DNA from: Earliella scabrosa
Taxonomy: Eukaryota > Basidiomycota > Agaricomycetes > Polyporales > Polyporaceae
Length of the DNA stretch: 64,000 nucleotides
Assembly (NCBI GenBank): GCA_022605405.1
Contig: JABYQQ010000013.1
Span: 1,302,001-1,366,000, forward strand
Direction of reading: 5' to 3'
Positions 45,362 through 56,906 of this stretch are shown here, piece by piece (positions within the stretch are counted from its first letter, which is position 1; the number at the start of each line of letters is the position of its first letter). Position numbers and translations under genes: made by a program. The notes beneath the pieces were generated by a model, which searched no databases, had not been told where the DNA came from, and worked only from the letters and a program-made list of their open reading frames with translations.

Positions 45362-48300
45362 TCACGGATGCGGGAAATTACCGTTCGGAGGGTTCTGTGT
45401 CTGAGGTTGTAGGGCATGTGCGGCATACTGCTGCTGTGGCTGCTGTTGCTGTTGCTGCTGCTGTTGCTGCTGCCGGAGTTGCTGTGTATACACACCATGA
45501 TCAGAAACGGAAAGGTTTCGATATCGGGACTCAGTCACATACCTGTGCGAGGAAGGCCTGTAATTGCTCTGGAGAGAGCCGCCCTACTTGCAGATAGTAC
45601 TGCGCCATGTTTGGCACATGTAACAGGGGATTGACAGGGGCGCCTTGCACAGGCTGGCCAGGAACCGATGGAGGTCGCGCAACGGCATTCGCATTCGCCG
45701 GACTAGCAGCAGGCAGCGGCGGCGACTGCTGTGGTACGCCTGGGGAAGAGCTCGTCGCCCGAGCGCCGAAGGATGGTGAGCGGTGCACAGCACTCAGTGC
45801 TGGTGCAGCCGCGGTCAACGCGGCAGATGCATTCGATAGTTGAGCAGTCTGGCCAGCCATCTGGCCCTGAGCTGATGTCTGTGCTTGAGCGGGTCCTTGC
45901 GCCGGCGGTTGAGGCTGCGCCTGCAGCTGTGCCTGCCCTAACGCCTGCGCCTGCGCCATGGCACGGAACTGCATCGCCTGCGTAGCCGTCAACTGAGGAG
46001 GCGACATGCGCGCAGCACTCGCGTTGGCGAGGGCGGCGGCGAGCCGCTGCTGCTGCGATATACCGACTTGACTACGTATCGGCTGGACAACCTGGGCCTG
46101 AGTTGCAGGTCTTGGAACACCATTCGCGTTGGGTGGTTGAGGGAGCAGTTGTGCCGGCTGGGGTTGCGCTTGCGGCTGACGGCAACATCAGATGGAGGAA
46201 CGTCGAGGAGTGACCTGGAAGGTGCTCACTGTAGTAGAAGGTAGACCCTGCGCTCGCTGCTGTTGTTCCCGCAACAGCTGTTGACGGCCCAGTTCCTCGC
46301 TGCGGCGACGCAATGCAAGTTCGTGCGCGTCTCGGGCCTCCTTCTCCGCCTTCATCCTACTGAGTTCAGCAGGCGTGAGTCGGGGCATCTTGGTGAACTG
46401 CCCATGCGTGTCGTGAACGACCGAGGGTTTTGCCCGAGGTGCAGCTGCATCTAGGTCAATATTGCACATGCAGACCGCTGATGCACTTGTACGCACCACT
46501 GTTCTTCTGTTGGACTTCCCTCTTCCGTGCAGACTTCCGCAAGGCATCGTGCATGGCCGCATGTCGACGACGCTTCCGGGGCTCGTTCGAAGATCCCGAC
46601 GAGCCACTAGATGCTGTAACAGCCTGAGTCGCGGACCGCTTATGTCCTCTCGTGGTCATGTGCGACGCCGCTGCAGATGTGGACGCAGAAGCGGCGGCGT
46701 TGTCGTCTGCAGCATCAGCCCGCGCCTGCGCGCTGAACTTCTCTCGCCAGCGCTCCAGACACTCCCAAGCTGTACGTTTGTCCGTGGAGATAGTAACCCT
46801 CATTGAGTTGAAGAAGTCGGCGATGAGGTGCCAGTTGTATGAATACTTCTCCACAGCCTGTTTGAGCAAAGCGTCTTCGGCCGGCGTCCAGGCAACAGCA
46901 TCGTTCTGATGGTCAGCGTTGCGCTTGCGCACGTCTCTTGGTGGCGCAGGCATAAACGAAGGATGCCCTGTTGGCGTACTGGACTTCGTGCCCGTTCCTT
47001 CGAATAGACCTTCATGATTTGATGAGTACTGTGGCATTCCTCGATGTGTGACGGAATCACTTACTGCAGAGGTTATCGTCGAGTGGTCGCGCAGGAGGGA
47101 CCTCCACATCGGCAAAGACAGGGTTCTCCCCAATCTGGGTCCATTGTCCATCCTTGAAGTGGCTGACGGGCTTCAGCGCACCGACAAGCAAGGGCTTCAC
47201 CGACATGAACTTGCTCATTGGAGTGAGTTTGGTGTATGTCGTATCCTCGGCGCGCTTGTTGGGATCGTCCCTGTCGCTCTTCCTGTCTGACTTCTTACGG
47301 ACCTCTTGTGGGGGTGCAACGTCCAGCATACCGTACACCGGCAGATCCGGGAAGATGTCAGAGAGATCGTTAGGCGGAGGTAGAGATGTCGATGCAGGGG
47401 CCGCAAGCGAGTCGTCCGTGGTTAATTCCGACATGCCCTTGACGAGCTCCAGGTCATCAAGGTCGATGAAGAGTTTATCGATATCGGCGTATATGATGCG
47501 TTCACGTAGTGCAGCATACTGATTTCCCTTGTGCTTACTCTTGCTATGCGCACCTTCGCCCTCTTTGCCACTTGTCCCGAGAACTGGATTCTTGGACGAC
47601 ACCTTAAGGCCAGGATGAGCCTCGGGAGCAGCTGGTTTCGCCGCCTGCGCTGGTTTCTGCGCTTCTGCGTTGTCAGCTTTCTTTCCGTCCACATCCATCG
47701 CGTTCGGATCCCGATTGCTACCATTGTCGCCCAATGCCGTCAGATCCTCGATCTCCTCGACCTTTGGCTTCACAGTGGCGCTCCCCTGACTGACTGTCTG
47801 GGTGTTTGGAGCGGTGGTCTGCTCCTCGAGTTGCTGAAGGGCCTCCTGGAGCGCGGAGGCAGGTCCAAGCGTGTCCGCCGCATCCTGCTGGTCTTTGTCC
47901 TGCTCCTCGTCGCTCTCGTCATCGGACGCATAACCGTCAAGAGGAGTCCCAGTTTCCCGTGAGTCGACGCCGTTCTCGTCCGTCTCCTGAGACTCGCGGA
48001 AGGGTCCATCCAGCTGGTCGCCTTCGGTCGCGTCGACCATCTCCGTGTCTTCCTGAGGCGGTGGTTTCCACAAGACGACGATCCCCCTGCGCACGCGCTC
48101 TTCGAAGGAGCCTGCTTCGTGCCACTCCACCACCGCGTGTGCGAGGTTGTAGGCCAGGGCGAGCTTCCACCTCCGTTCCTCGCGAAAATCCGTTCGCATC
48201 CACTTCTGCAGCGGACGAGTCAGCGATCAAAGCAAAGACGTCCGGAGCGTGTTCAATACCATCTCGTCCATGAGATAATCCCAGTGGGTCTTCGTCAGAC

Positions 48301-50042
48301 CACCGACTCCGCGTTGTTTCCTAGGTTGTCGGAAACTCCAGGCATTGGACTCCTTCAACTTCTCGATACGCTCAAAGACGCGTATGAGACGCAGCTCCGC
48401 CATACCCACCTGATGATGTCTGCATTAGTGGCCATCGATGTGTCTACCCTCAGAGCAACACGTACCGTCCAATCTCGAGTATTCAGACACTTGGACGCTT
48501 TCGGCAGCTTCGCATGCACGGGATTAGCTTTCAGCAGGGCAGCCCATCTATTCAGAGGCATGGGCTGCCACTCTTTGACCTCTCCCTTATCCTTGTCGCG
48601 TTTACGCTTCGAAGCTTTCCGGCGAGAGAACTCGAGAGGAAGCAGGTTGGCCGGGGGTAACGGATACGGGGGTTCGGGACCGAACGGCGCAGGAGGTTCT
48701 GGTTGTTGCTCTATTTCCATGGGCTCGTCGGCGCTGCCGCTGAAGGAGAAAGACACAGATGGTTCGAGAGCGGGGAGCGGTATTGAGTACTTGGTGGCGG
48801 GTTGTAGGTGGGTGGACTCCTCGTCGCCCACGGCATGTGACGATCGCGGTTGCGAAGGGCCTAACATATACATGATCTGGTCTTCACTGCGCTCTTTGGA
48901 CAATAGACTGGGCGCTATGAACGCTGGCAGCTCGATAACTTCCTCCGGAGGAGCAAGGATCGTTACTGGAGCTGGTTCTTCGTGAGTCCGCATCTCCGCG
49001 TCTTCCATGACCTCGTCGTCAAGTGGTTCTGCCTTGATGACACTCTCATCATCAGGGGAGTGCCGCTCGGGGGGAGATGGTAAGCGCTCTTCCCGCGGTG
49101 GCGAGACTCTGGGAGCGGACGGTTGTCGTGTGGCGACAAGTGACACCGTCGACGGTTGAGGAGTAGGAGAACGCCGGCTAGGGTTGAGGTAGGGTGGAGT
49201 CGGGATGCGTTCCCGGACGGGGCTGGGGGGACTGTCAGGAGCCGGCTCTTCCGTGGGATGAGAGTCCTCCTCTTCAGGACGAATGGGAGATTGCGGTGCA
49301 GTCTGCAGTTCCTGAGAAGGCTCGGGCGACGTCATTTCGACGACTTCTTGCTCTTCACTCGCGACCTCGGGATGATCGGTGGGAGGAACGGGTGCACTCT
49401 CGTCCACTTCCATAGGCACCTCGGCACTGTCGGGATACTGCAGCGTGGCTTCCTCGCCGCGCTCTTCCATCGGAGGAGAGGCAGGTGGTTCGGACATCGA
49501 CGACTCCGAGTCTGCCTGAGTTGCGCTGATAGGCTCGGGTTCCGGTGCAGCTTCGGGCATTGACTCTGGCTCTGGCTCCGAGTCCGGCTCGATGGGTTCG
49601 GGCTCTGGCTCTGGTTCCGGTTCTGGTGGAAGTTCCAGGGCAGGAGGGCCGACTGGGGAATACGCCGGAGGGGTGTCCGGAAGCGCAACTTCATCTTCCA
49701 GCAGGGTCGCAATATGGCCCGTCTCCGGACTGGATGGTATCATGGACATTCGGATACTGGAGACAAAGGGAGGATAGACAGCGTACTCACTACTTCTCCA
49801 AGTCAAACCTCTCCAGGAACACACCCAAGCCATCATCAGCGTCCTCCTCTATGGCGGTCACAGAACCAAGGTTGTCCCGCTTCTGGATGAGGTGGTACAT
49901 CTCGCGGAGCAGCTCGTTCCGCCGCTTGCTTATTTCCCTGCAGTGCGAGTTCGATGCGATGAAGTTAACACGGAAGAGAGGTCAAGACTGACTGGAGTTG
50001 CGTCACACGCTCCTCTACGAGAGACTCCGCAGACTGTGCCAT
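45362..50042 (-). CDS. VID21: VID21/EAF1, scaffold of the NuA4 histone acetyltransferase
   Basis: EAF1/VID21 holds the NuA4 complex together through an HSA domain (binding actin-related proteins) and a SANT/Myb domain. The start at 50042 gives MAQSAESLVEERVTQLQ joined by a GTCAGT intron to EISKRRNELLREMY. A long disordered region follows with Pro-Glu repeats, about 49571-49637. The HSA domain is seen as FRQPRKQRGVGGLTKTHWDY and WMRTDFREERRWKLALAYN near 48350-48120. A charged stretch leads to the SANT domain, AVAWTPAEDALLKQAVEKYS and WHLIADFFNS near 46900-46800. A basic patch (RKRRRHAAMHDALRKSARKR) and a Gln/Ala/Pro-rich tail come next; the last exon contains a glutamine run and ends NGNFPHP at 45362. 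Domain order fits the family. About ten introns. Confidence 0.9.
45428..45472 (-). repeat. Polyglutamine-encoding CAG/CAA repeat in VID21
   Basis: The minus strand encodes about ten consecutive glutamines plus three more after one proline. CAG and CAA codons are mixed, so the tract is less prone to slippage than a pure repeat. It lies in the last exon of VID21, in the disordered tail. Confidence 0.85.
49571..49637 (-). repeat. Pro-Glu repeat region in VID21
   Basis: The encoded stretch alternates proline and glutamate (PPEPEPEPEPEPIEPDSEPEP), built from near-identical six-base units. It belongs to the disordered N-terminal third of VID21. Confidence 0.75.
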
Positions 50043-50829
50043 GATTCAGCGTGTGAGGCGGCCAAGACGGAGTGCGTGTGTGACAGAATTGCGGGGAAGT
50101 CGCGTGTGTGGCTGAAGGCTTGACCACTCTCGTGCGTGATTGCGGCCTCCGTCGGCAATGATTCTAGCTTCTATGGTGTCTAGTAGATGTGGCGGTAGAG
50201 TAGGCACGAGCTCCAGAGACAGCGAGGACGACAAGAAGGGAAGGACGGCCACTGGGCAGGACGGGAGGCAGAGGTCAATGGTCAAGAGGTGGTTCGGGTT
50301 CTTCCGAAAAGGTGCTCTTCCCATTATGGCATCCTTTCAAGTTCACTGCATTCCCACGGTGGTTCACCACGATGTTCGACATCTTTCAAGGTCAATCGCT
50401 CACAGAAAAAAGACACATGCACACACACCGGGATAATGATGGCAGTACAACTTTGATTATGAGATGACTAGAGGAACTCGACGCTCCCAACCCTACCGTA
50501 ACCGATGAGCATATGGATAATAATTATCTGTGCGACCCTGCAGCCCTCGGTATTGCTCGTGCGCGCAGCCATCACATCTCACTACTTAGGTTGTAACTAC
50601 GGGTATCGAGAAAAAGGGAACAGATGCAAGTGCAAAAAACGAATGACGTCGCGGAAGAGACGGATGATGTGCTGACAAGGGGCCCAGGACCCAGGTTCAC
50701 CACAGTAAGTTATAGAAAAGCATAGTCTATGAGCGTCCAACGCGAGAAGACCCGAGTCTTCTACCCGAGCCCCCATGCGCCCCCACAAGCCCCAAACGGC
50801 TGCCACTGCCAGCCAAGAATGCGAACTTA
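50043..50829. other. Intergenic region between VID21 start and SMI1 stop
   Basis: About 790 bp that should contain the VID21 promoter and the SMI1 3' region. No motif or repeat recognised. Confidence 0.55.
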
Positions 50830-52899
50830 CTACTGCTTCAAGTCCACCGACGTGACAGAGTCCGTTCTCCGCTTCCCACCGATCTGCCCGAGCTTTTTCA
50901 AGCTTATGGAGACGCTGCTCTTCTTCCGTCCATGCTTCTTGCTCGATGTCGACGCCTTCGAGTCTACTGACTTGATCGATGCGACCTCCGCGGCATCATT
51001 GTCGACCGCATGCGGCTCTTCCACCAGCACGCCCTCGGCTTGCAGTGGGTCCTCCGTCGTGCCAGATACGCCGCCGCCGCCGACAAGTCGGATTGTGGTA
51101 TCGGGGTCTTGATGTGACGAAACGTCGGCAGCATCGACAAGGACAGGCGAGTCGGTCTCCGACTTGCCGGAAGAACCTGCACCATCGGACTGCGACGGCC
51201 CTACGAGCGTCGTGTCGTCGACGAGCAGATCGGGAACCACGGGAGGCGGTAACACGGTCGGTTTCATGGTATCCGGGGATTCCGAGAGACCCGGGGTGGT
51301 CTCGAGCGTAAGTTTGGGAGAAGGTGAACGTGACCTTACTATGCGGGGAGGAACCGCCGTGAGGGGAACAGGTGACGCATTCTCCACGATAGGGTTGCCT
51401 TCGATGTCGTTCTGTAGAGGGAAACTACCACCACCGACCTCGTCTTCTGGAGTGAGGTTACTTGGAGAAGGAAGATCGACAGGCATGGGAGCGGGAGGCT
51501 TTGTAATGGAGATGGTGGGTAATTGTCGTGCAGCAGAGAAATTGGTGACATTGCCCAATGGGGTCGGCAGGGATGTCTCGTCGGCCTTCTCGTCACCGGA
51601 CGCGCCAGTACCCGACGATGTGCCAACATCCAGCGGGGTCAAGATGGCCTTCTCCTGGATGATAGCTCCAGTATATGCAGCACGGAAAGAGAACGAACAC
51701 ATACCTTGCCCTTCTCTTCTGGAGGAGGATGCAGGACACTCTCTGGCACGATCCCGGCATCTATCCATCGTCGAACGCTTTTGTCCGCCCAAGCCTCGAG
51801 CACGCTCCACCCCTTGTACTCTCCGGCCAATCGCAATCCGCCCGTGCCAGTGTCTCCACCAGTATCACCCTGACCACCTCCGACGCCGTCGAAGAAGTAG
51901 CTTTCGTACCCAATGGAGTCTTCGCTTCGGTCATCCCCTTCATTGCCGCCCAGTTCGAACCCTTCTCCGCTCTCCAGGTCCTCGACGAATCCTGCCAAAA
52001 ACTTCGCCCATCCACCTGGCCCATCACCCCTCCACATCACGACCTTCGTGTCAAAGTCGCGTCCAAAGACGATGACCTGCCCGACGGCGCCGCCCTCTCC
52101 AGGGTTCATGTCGATGCCCAGGTAGTTGCCCGCCTTGTCCGCGACAAGCGGAATCCAGCCCCTGCACGAGTACTCCTTGCGGACCCATCCGGCGGGTATC
52201 GAGTCCATGATCTCCCGAAGAGCAGCGTTCGCACCTGTCTGCGGGTCGTCGTCGACCTCGCGCCAGAACCGCCATTCCTCCAGCACGTCCTCGAGCGGGA
52301 GCAGGTTCAGCCCGAAAAAGAGACCCTCGGAGCACCCCGCCGCGCTTTCCGGCTCCTGTCCGTCCACGCACAGATACGACTCCCTCACCGGCTGCGGGAG
52401 GGAAAACCCAAACGCCATCTCGATTTGCGTGAGGTCCTGGGGCAGAATGCCATAGTTGAGCGTGTCGCCGAGTTCGGGGTACTCGCGCTCGAGCCACTGC
52501 CTGAGCCTGTTCCAGGTGTTCGAAAGAGGGGGGTACGGATGGCCTGCACTTGCGATTGGATTATGGAGGGGGAGAACGGAGGATGCTTTCGGGCCGACAG
52601 CACTGTGTGCGAATGCATGGGCATGTTAGCATCACAAAATCAAATGTTCTGCTGTGTAGGGGTACATACGAAGAGGGGACGTCGTAGTAGGGACCCGAGG
52701 GCGACGAAGGCGGATAGGAGTAGGCTGTCGACGGTGTTTGCGCGTTCGCGATGGCCTCGCCGTTGAATGCGTCCGGGTGGTGGATGGACTGGCTCGGGGA
52801 GGAGGTAGGGAGGCTGAACGCCTCGTGGGTGGACGTCATTGCCCTCCGGTTCGAGCTGCGGGTGTTTTTGGAGGAAAAGAGACTTGCGAGCCAGCTCAT
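50830..52899 (-). CDS. SMI1/KNR4-family cell-wall regulator
   Basis: SMI1/KNR4 proteins link cell-wall glucan synthesis to the wall-integrity MAP-kinase pathway. MSWLASLFSSKNTRSSNRRA starts the protein, followed by a Ser/Pro-rich segment. The SMI1/KNR4 domain includes TWNRLRQWLEREYPELGDTL, GILPQDLTQIEMAFGFSLPQ, SEGLFFGLNLLPLEDVLEEW, WIPLVADKAGNYLGIDMNPG and GQVIVFGRDFDTKVVMWRGD. WAKFLAGFVEDLESG ends the domain. The C-terminal half is low-complexity, Pro/Ser/Thr-rich and acidic with a basic end (KKHGRKKSSVSISLKKLGQI), as in fungal orthologues. Introns are placed near 52600-52670 and 51655-51705. The stop is at 50830. A CCAAT box lies 138 bp upstream of the start. An inverted-repeat element begins about 320 bp upstream. 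Confidence 0.88.
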
Positions 52900-53036
52900 G
52901 GTGGACGTCGGAGGCCAGGACAGCAGACGAGAGAGCGGTGGTGGTGAACGAGGGAAGTGATATAGAAGCAGTCGTCGGTGGAGCGAGAGCCGCGCCTGGG
53001 CGAAGCGCTAGGTCGGGATGCCAGGCGAGGGAAGAG

Positions 53037-53041
53037 CCAAT
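53037..53041 (+). promoter_or_regulatory. CCAAT box upstream of SMI1
   Basis: A CCAAT core in the context AGCCAATCAG is 138 bp upstream of the SMI1 start, in the reverse orientation relative to the gene. The same AGCCAATCA context occurs upstream of GLT1 and SCOT copy 1. Confidence 0.4.
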
Positions 53042-53221
53042 CAGTGTCAGAGCGGCTGCGGCGAAGAGCGAGCCAGATATCGCAGTCTGAGTCTGGGTGC
53101 TGGTGCGGGTGCAGCAGGCGGACGGTGCAGCGAGCGGACGGGGGACTCGAGGTGCTCCTGCCAACTGTCGCGCTCTCGAACAGGCTCAGCCAGACTCCGA
53201 GTCCACGCCGGCGTGAAACAA

Positions 53222-53327
53222 TAGCCCCGCTCAGAATTGGATGCTCCGCGCAAGCGCGCAGAGCCGGAGGACGAGGGAACAACGGCGCTAAACGGTGGAT
53301 GGTCACGGAGACGTGACTGGGTGACTG
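53222..53327 (+). repeat. Left inverted-repeat arm
   Basis: This arm is 106 bases, with 103 matching the reverse complement of 53708-53813. It begins TAGCCCCGCTCAGAATTGG and ends GTGACTG. Confidence 0.9.
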
Positions 53328-53707
53328 ACCCGTCCAGTGGGCGTCAGTCCAGAGCCCCGCCCTGGCCTTTTCAAGGACCTATCCTCAACCTTATGCCCTG
53401 TATAATGTATGGTTCTGAGCGGATTGCGGTTTGAAATCTACTTAGTATCAAACACAGACTCTGAGATCACCACGAGGGAGCCTTCGTATGCTGCTGCTGC
53501 GTACTAAGCGCCCATCTATCCGAGTCCTCTGGTGTGACCGTTGTGCTCGATATGGACTTGTCTGTGGCATGCATCCCAGAGGATTGCGGTCTTAAAGTCA
53601 TCTGAACTCTGGAGCGCGATGTGCGGAACCTTTCTCAGGCTTGCGCGAAGTAATGGTTAGGCGTTGACGTGCTTGGACCCGCCGCCGCCGGCCGGCACGC
53701 CGCAGTC

Positions 53708-53813
53708 CAGTCACTCAGTCACGTCTCCGTGACTATCTACCGTTTAGCGCCGTTGTTCCCTCGTCCTCCGGCTCTGCGCGCTTGCGCGGAGCATCCAATT
53801 CTGAGCGGGGCTA
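53708..53813 (-). repeat. Right inverted-repeat arm
   Basis: Reverse-complement partner of 53222-53327. The three differences are scattered near the inner end, so the arms diverged slightly after they arose. Confidence 0.9.
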
Positions 53814-54018
53814 ATCACCACTCGGTGCCCTCCCCGCAGGCGCCCGCGGATCTCCTGCCCGCACTCGCCGCAAATGAACCCGGCGATCCGGCCGACTCTC
53901 CGTTGCCACCGTTGCACGCCCAGTCCGCTCGGTACTCTACAGCTATCTATTGGATTGTCCATCGTCCTTGTGGTTATGATACAATGCGCGGAAAGACTGT
54001 CTACCCAAAGTACCCTGT

Positions 54019-56122
54019 TCAGAATGACGCGAGCGACCCTGATACCTTGAACTCGCATGCCGTTTTCGCTCGGAGCTCGTCCAGCGTCACGCCCTCCGCA
54101 ATATCGGTCAACTCCAGCTCACCGGCCAGGCGATCAACCTTGAACACCGCCAGATCCGTCACAATCAGGCTCACCGCCCGCGCACCCGTAAGCGGCAGAG
54201 AGCACTCCTGGACGATCTTCGGGGTACCGTCTTTCGCGACGTGCTGCATCGTCACGATGACCTTCGTCTTGTCGGGGTTGGAGACGAGGTCCATCGCCCC
54301 GCCGATACCTGCATGACATATCCATTCAGCACTAGTCCACACCGCCATGATAATATCAACTGACCCTTGACGAGCTTGCCTGGAATCATGAAATTCGCAA
54401 TGTCACCCGCCTGCGATACTTGCATAGCCTGGGAGAACATCAGCGCGACATCAGGAGCGGGACTAGATGAATACCTACGCCAAGACAGGTCACGTCCATG
54501 TGCCCCCCACGAATCATGTTGAACGACTCCGCGGAATCTGCATTTCGGGGTCAACGCCGTGCCGTAACTGCGACCGCATGCACGTACCAAACGTCGAAGC
54601 GCCGGGGAGCAGTGTCGTGGTCTCCTTTCCGGCGTTGATGATATCCCTGCAATGAGTGCGCCCTCAGAACAGGTTCGTATACATAGGGGACGTGCAACTC
54701 ACGGATCCACTTGGTTGGGCGTCGGGTAGGGTCCCATGCCAAGGATACCATTCTCGCTCTCCAGCCAGACTTTCACAGCCGGGTCAAGGTGTTCGGGGAT
54801 GAGAGTGGGGATCCCGACACCGAGGTTCACATAAAACCCGTCGCCGATCTCACGTGCAGCGCGCTTCGCAATACGATGCCGCCAGTCCTTCGAAGCCTTG
54901 TCCGAGCTGTCTGCAGGATTTGCTTCCTTACGCTGCGCGTCTGGACTTGGCGCGTACTTCTCGACCTCAATCGCCTTCGGCTCAGACGCCTTGACGATGC
55001 GATCGACATAGACTCCGGGGACGTGAACGGCGTTTGGCGACAAAGTGCCAACAGGACTGTCATGATGCTCGTGAGTAGAGCGCTTGCTACGAGCGGTCAA
55101 TCAAACTTACACTATCTCCTCGGCCTCGACGATCGTCAACTTCGCGTTGCGCGCCATGACGCCATTGTAGTTGTTGGCCGTATACCTGAAGACCAGGTTG
55201 CCGACCTCGTCGGCCTTCCACGCATGCACGAAGGCCACGTCACCGGCGATAGCGGGCTCCATGATGAATCGACGACCGTTAAAGACACGAGCTTCCTTCT
55301 GGTTTCCAGGAATCATGACGCCGGCCTTCATGCCGCCAGGGTTGTAACGGATTGGAATGCCGCCAGTCTCCACGGCAGTATTTGCGCCAGTAGGCGTGAA
55401 TATGCATGGTTCGCCAGAGGCATGAGCGTGTAGACGGGCGACGAGCGTGCCTTGAGGGACGAGCTCAATACCAACGTCTCCAGACAGATAGGCAGACTCG
55501 AGGTACTTGTTTCTACAACCAATCGCCATGTCAGTCAGCTGCAACGGCGGGACTGCTGATCCCGAGTCACGGGAGCTGCGAAATATAAAGAACAGTGACG
55601 TACCCTCCCAGGTAGGAAATCATGACCTTGTCCAATTGATTACTCTTGATCAATCTCACTGCATGGGTGTGAGTATATGCGCAGAAGCGGGTGCCGGAAA
55701 GGTGGCGGAAAGAAGTTGGACGGAAGCACTTACCGAGCCCATGGTCTCCAGCGCCCGCGTTGTTCGAAACAGCGGTGAGATTCCTTACTTCAGGTCTCCG
55801 CGTGAGCGCAGTAATGAGTGTCTCGGGGATGCCGCACAGTCCAAACCCTGGACAGCAGCACAGCAGCACGAGGGAAGGTGGAGGTGAGGGTGAGGTGAGT
55901 GTATTTCTGTTTGCGAGAGACGCGTTGCGTACCTCCAGAGAGAATGATGTCCCCCGACTTCACATCCTTGATCGCCTCGTCCACTGAGTCCCATACTTTT
56001 GTTTTCCTTGGTCGCGGAGCATCGACGACGACCGAGTAGTATCGTATCCGCGCAGCGAGCACGATGCGGCTGCTGGTGCGTGCGCGAGGGATGGCGAGCG
56101 TGCGGGCTCTGAGTGCGAGCAT
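54019..56122 (-). CDS. Succinyl-CoA:3-ketoacid CoA-transferase, mitochondrial, copy 1
   Basis: This enzyme moves CoA from succinyl-CoA to acetoacetate or related acids in mitochondria. The leader MLALRARTLAIPRARTSSR is an Arg/Ser-rich presequence. The A domain shows KVWDSVDEAIKDVKSGD, LSGGFGLCGIPETLI across an intron (CoA-binding glycine loop), AVSNNAGAGDHGLG, FTPTGANTAVETGG and GDVAFVHAWKADEVGN. The B domain starts after a charged linker: RIAKRAAREIGDGFYVNLG, GVGIPTLIPEHLDP and WLESENGILGMGPYP, whose glutamate in SENG is the covalent catalytic residue. [28 protein letters not shown] and [15 protein letters not shown] follow. Both domains are fused as in animals. Every intron splices in frame, so the gene looks intact. 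The second copy is at 58852-61031. Confidence 0.94.
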
Positions 56123-56906
56123 GTCGTGGATGTTCGAAAGACGTCAAACAAGGTGAAGGCGGGGTATGTCAAGGATGGAGCTTCGATTCGGGGGCGAGAA
56201 AGGTGGGGAAAGGACGCGGGGTAGAAAGTAGAGAAAGTGTGGAGAGGCCCTGGACATTATATAACCTCGCTGGTGGGCCAGCCCGTCCTTCCGGCGCATT
56301 TCCGTGGTCTGGTATCCGTTCTCATATCGAAGCGGGAATATCGACGAGGGCGAGGTTGTGGCAGAGATCATCGAGAGTTTCGGCCGGGCTGGTAAACCTC
56401 ATTCGCCGGCGGTACCCGGGCGTCTATCCGGGCCCAGCCAATCAGCCCGCACCGACTCTAGGCTCCCTGTTCCGTCATCCAGCCGTATCCTATTGCTGCA
56501 GTCAGCGGAATCTACACCTCGCTACGCCGGGCGAAGTCGGTCGCACAAGCCGGGGACGCTGGCAAGACTCGTGCATAGGCTCGGAGACAGTGGGTTTCAT
56601 GAGAAACAGAAGCCTTCGATGGCCATAGGACGGAACTCGCGAAACAAATCATGTGGCCCAGGACAGACATGCAACGCATGCGTTGACGATTACATCCTCT
56701 TCAAGTCACCACGCCTGGCCCACGCCTATGCTAATCCTTCCAGGCCTCTCCAACATCTCCCCTTTCGCCAGCTACGCTAACGTAAGCTGAACTCCGTAAC
56801 CACGTTGACGAGATCACGCAAAAGCTCAGACATTTACCCATTCCGAGTCGTGCTGCGCTGCATGCGTGCTCATGTTGTAGCTCGAGGTTGACCATGTTTA
56901 TGATCT
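56123..56906. promoter_or_regulatory. Upstream region of SCOT copy 1
   Basis: The gap between the copy 1 start and the stop of the AAA-ATPase-like gene contains a TATATAA element at about 56257-56263 (135 bp upstream of the start on the minus strand) and a CCAAT box at 56438-56442 (316 bp upstream). No other gene seen. Confidence 0.5.

Larger units (their letters stand above)
53222..53813. mobile_element. Short non-autonomous element with 106-bp terminal inverted repeats
   Basis: Bases 53222-53327 are repeated in inverted orientation at 53708-53813 with only three mismatches in 106 bases. The ends read TAGCCCCGCTCAG and CTGAGCGGGGCTA. If the terminal TA is a target duplication, the element resembles Tc1/mariner-type MITEs; reading the flanks as AAT on both sides instead gives a possible three-base duplication. 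The 380-bp core has no coding potential, so it would need a transposase from elsewhere. Each arm also contains small hairpins, for example GTCACG and CGTGAC four bases apart. It lies in the SMI1 upstream region and the SCOT copy 1 downstream region. An alternative is a simple inverted duplication with no transposition. Confidence 0.65.

Noticed and set aside
53230..53820. Two open frames sharing LAPLFPRPPALRACAEHPI as paralogous proteins
   Set aside because: They are the two arms of the inverted repeat read in opposite directions; the shared peptide is a by-product of the repeat.
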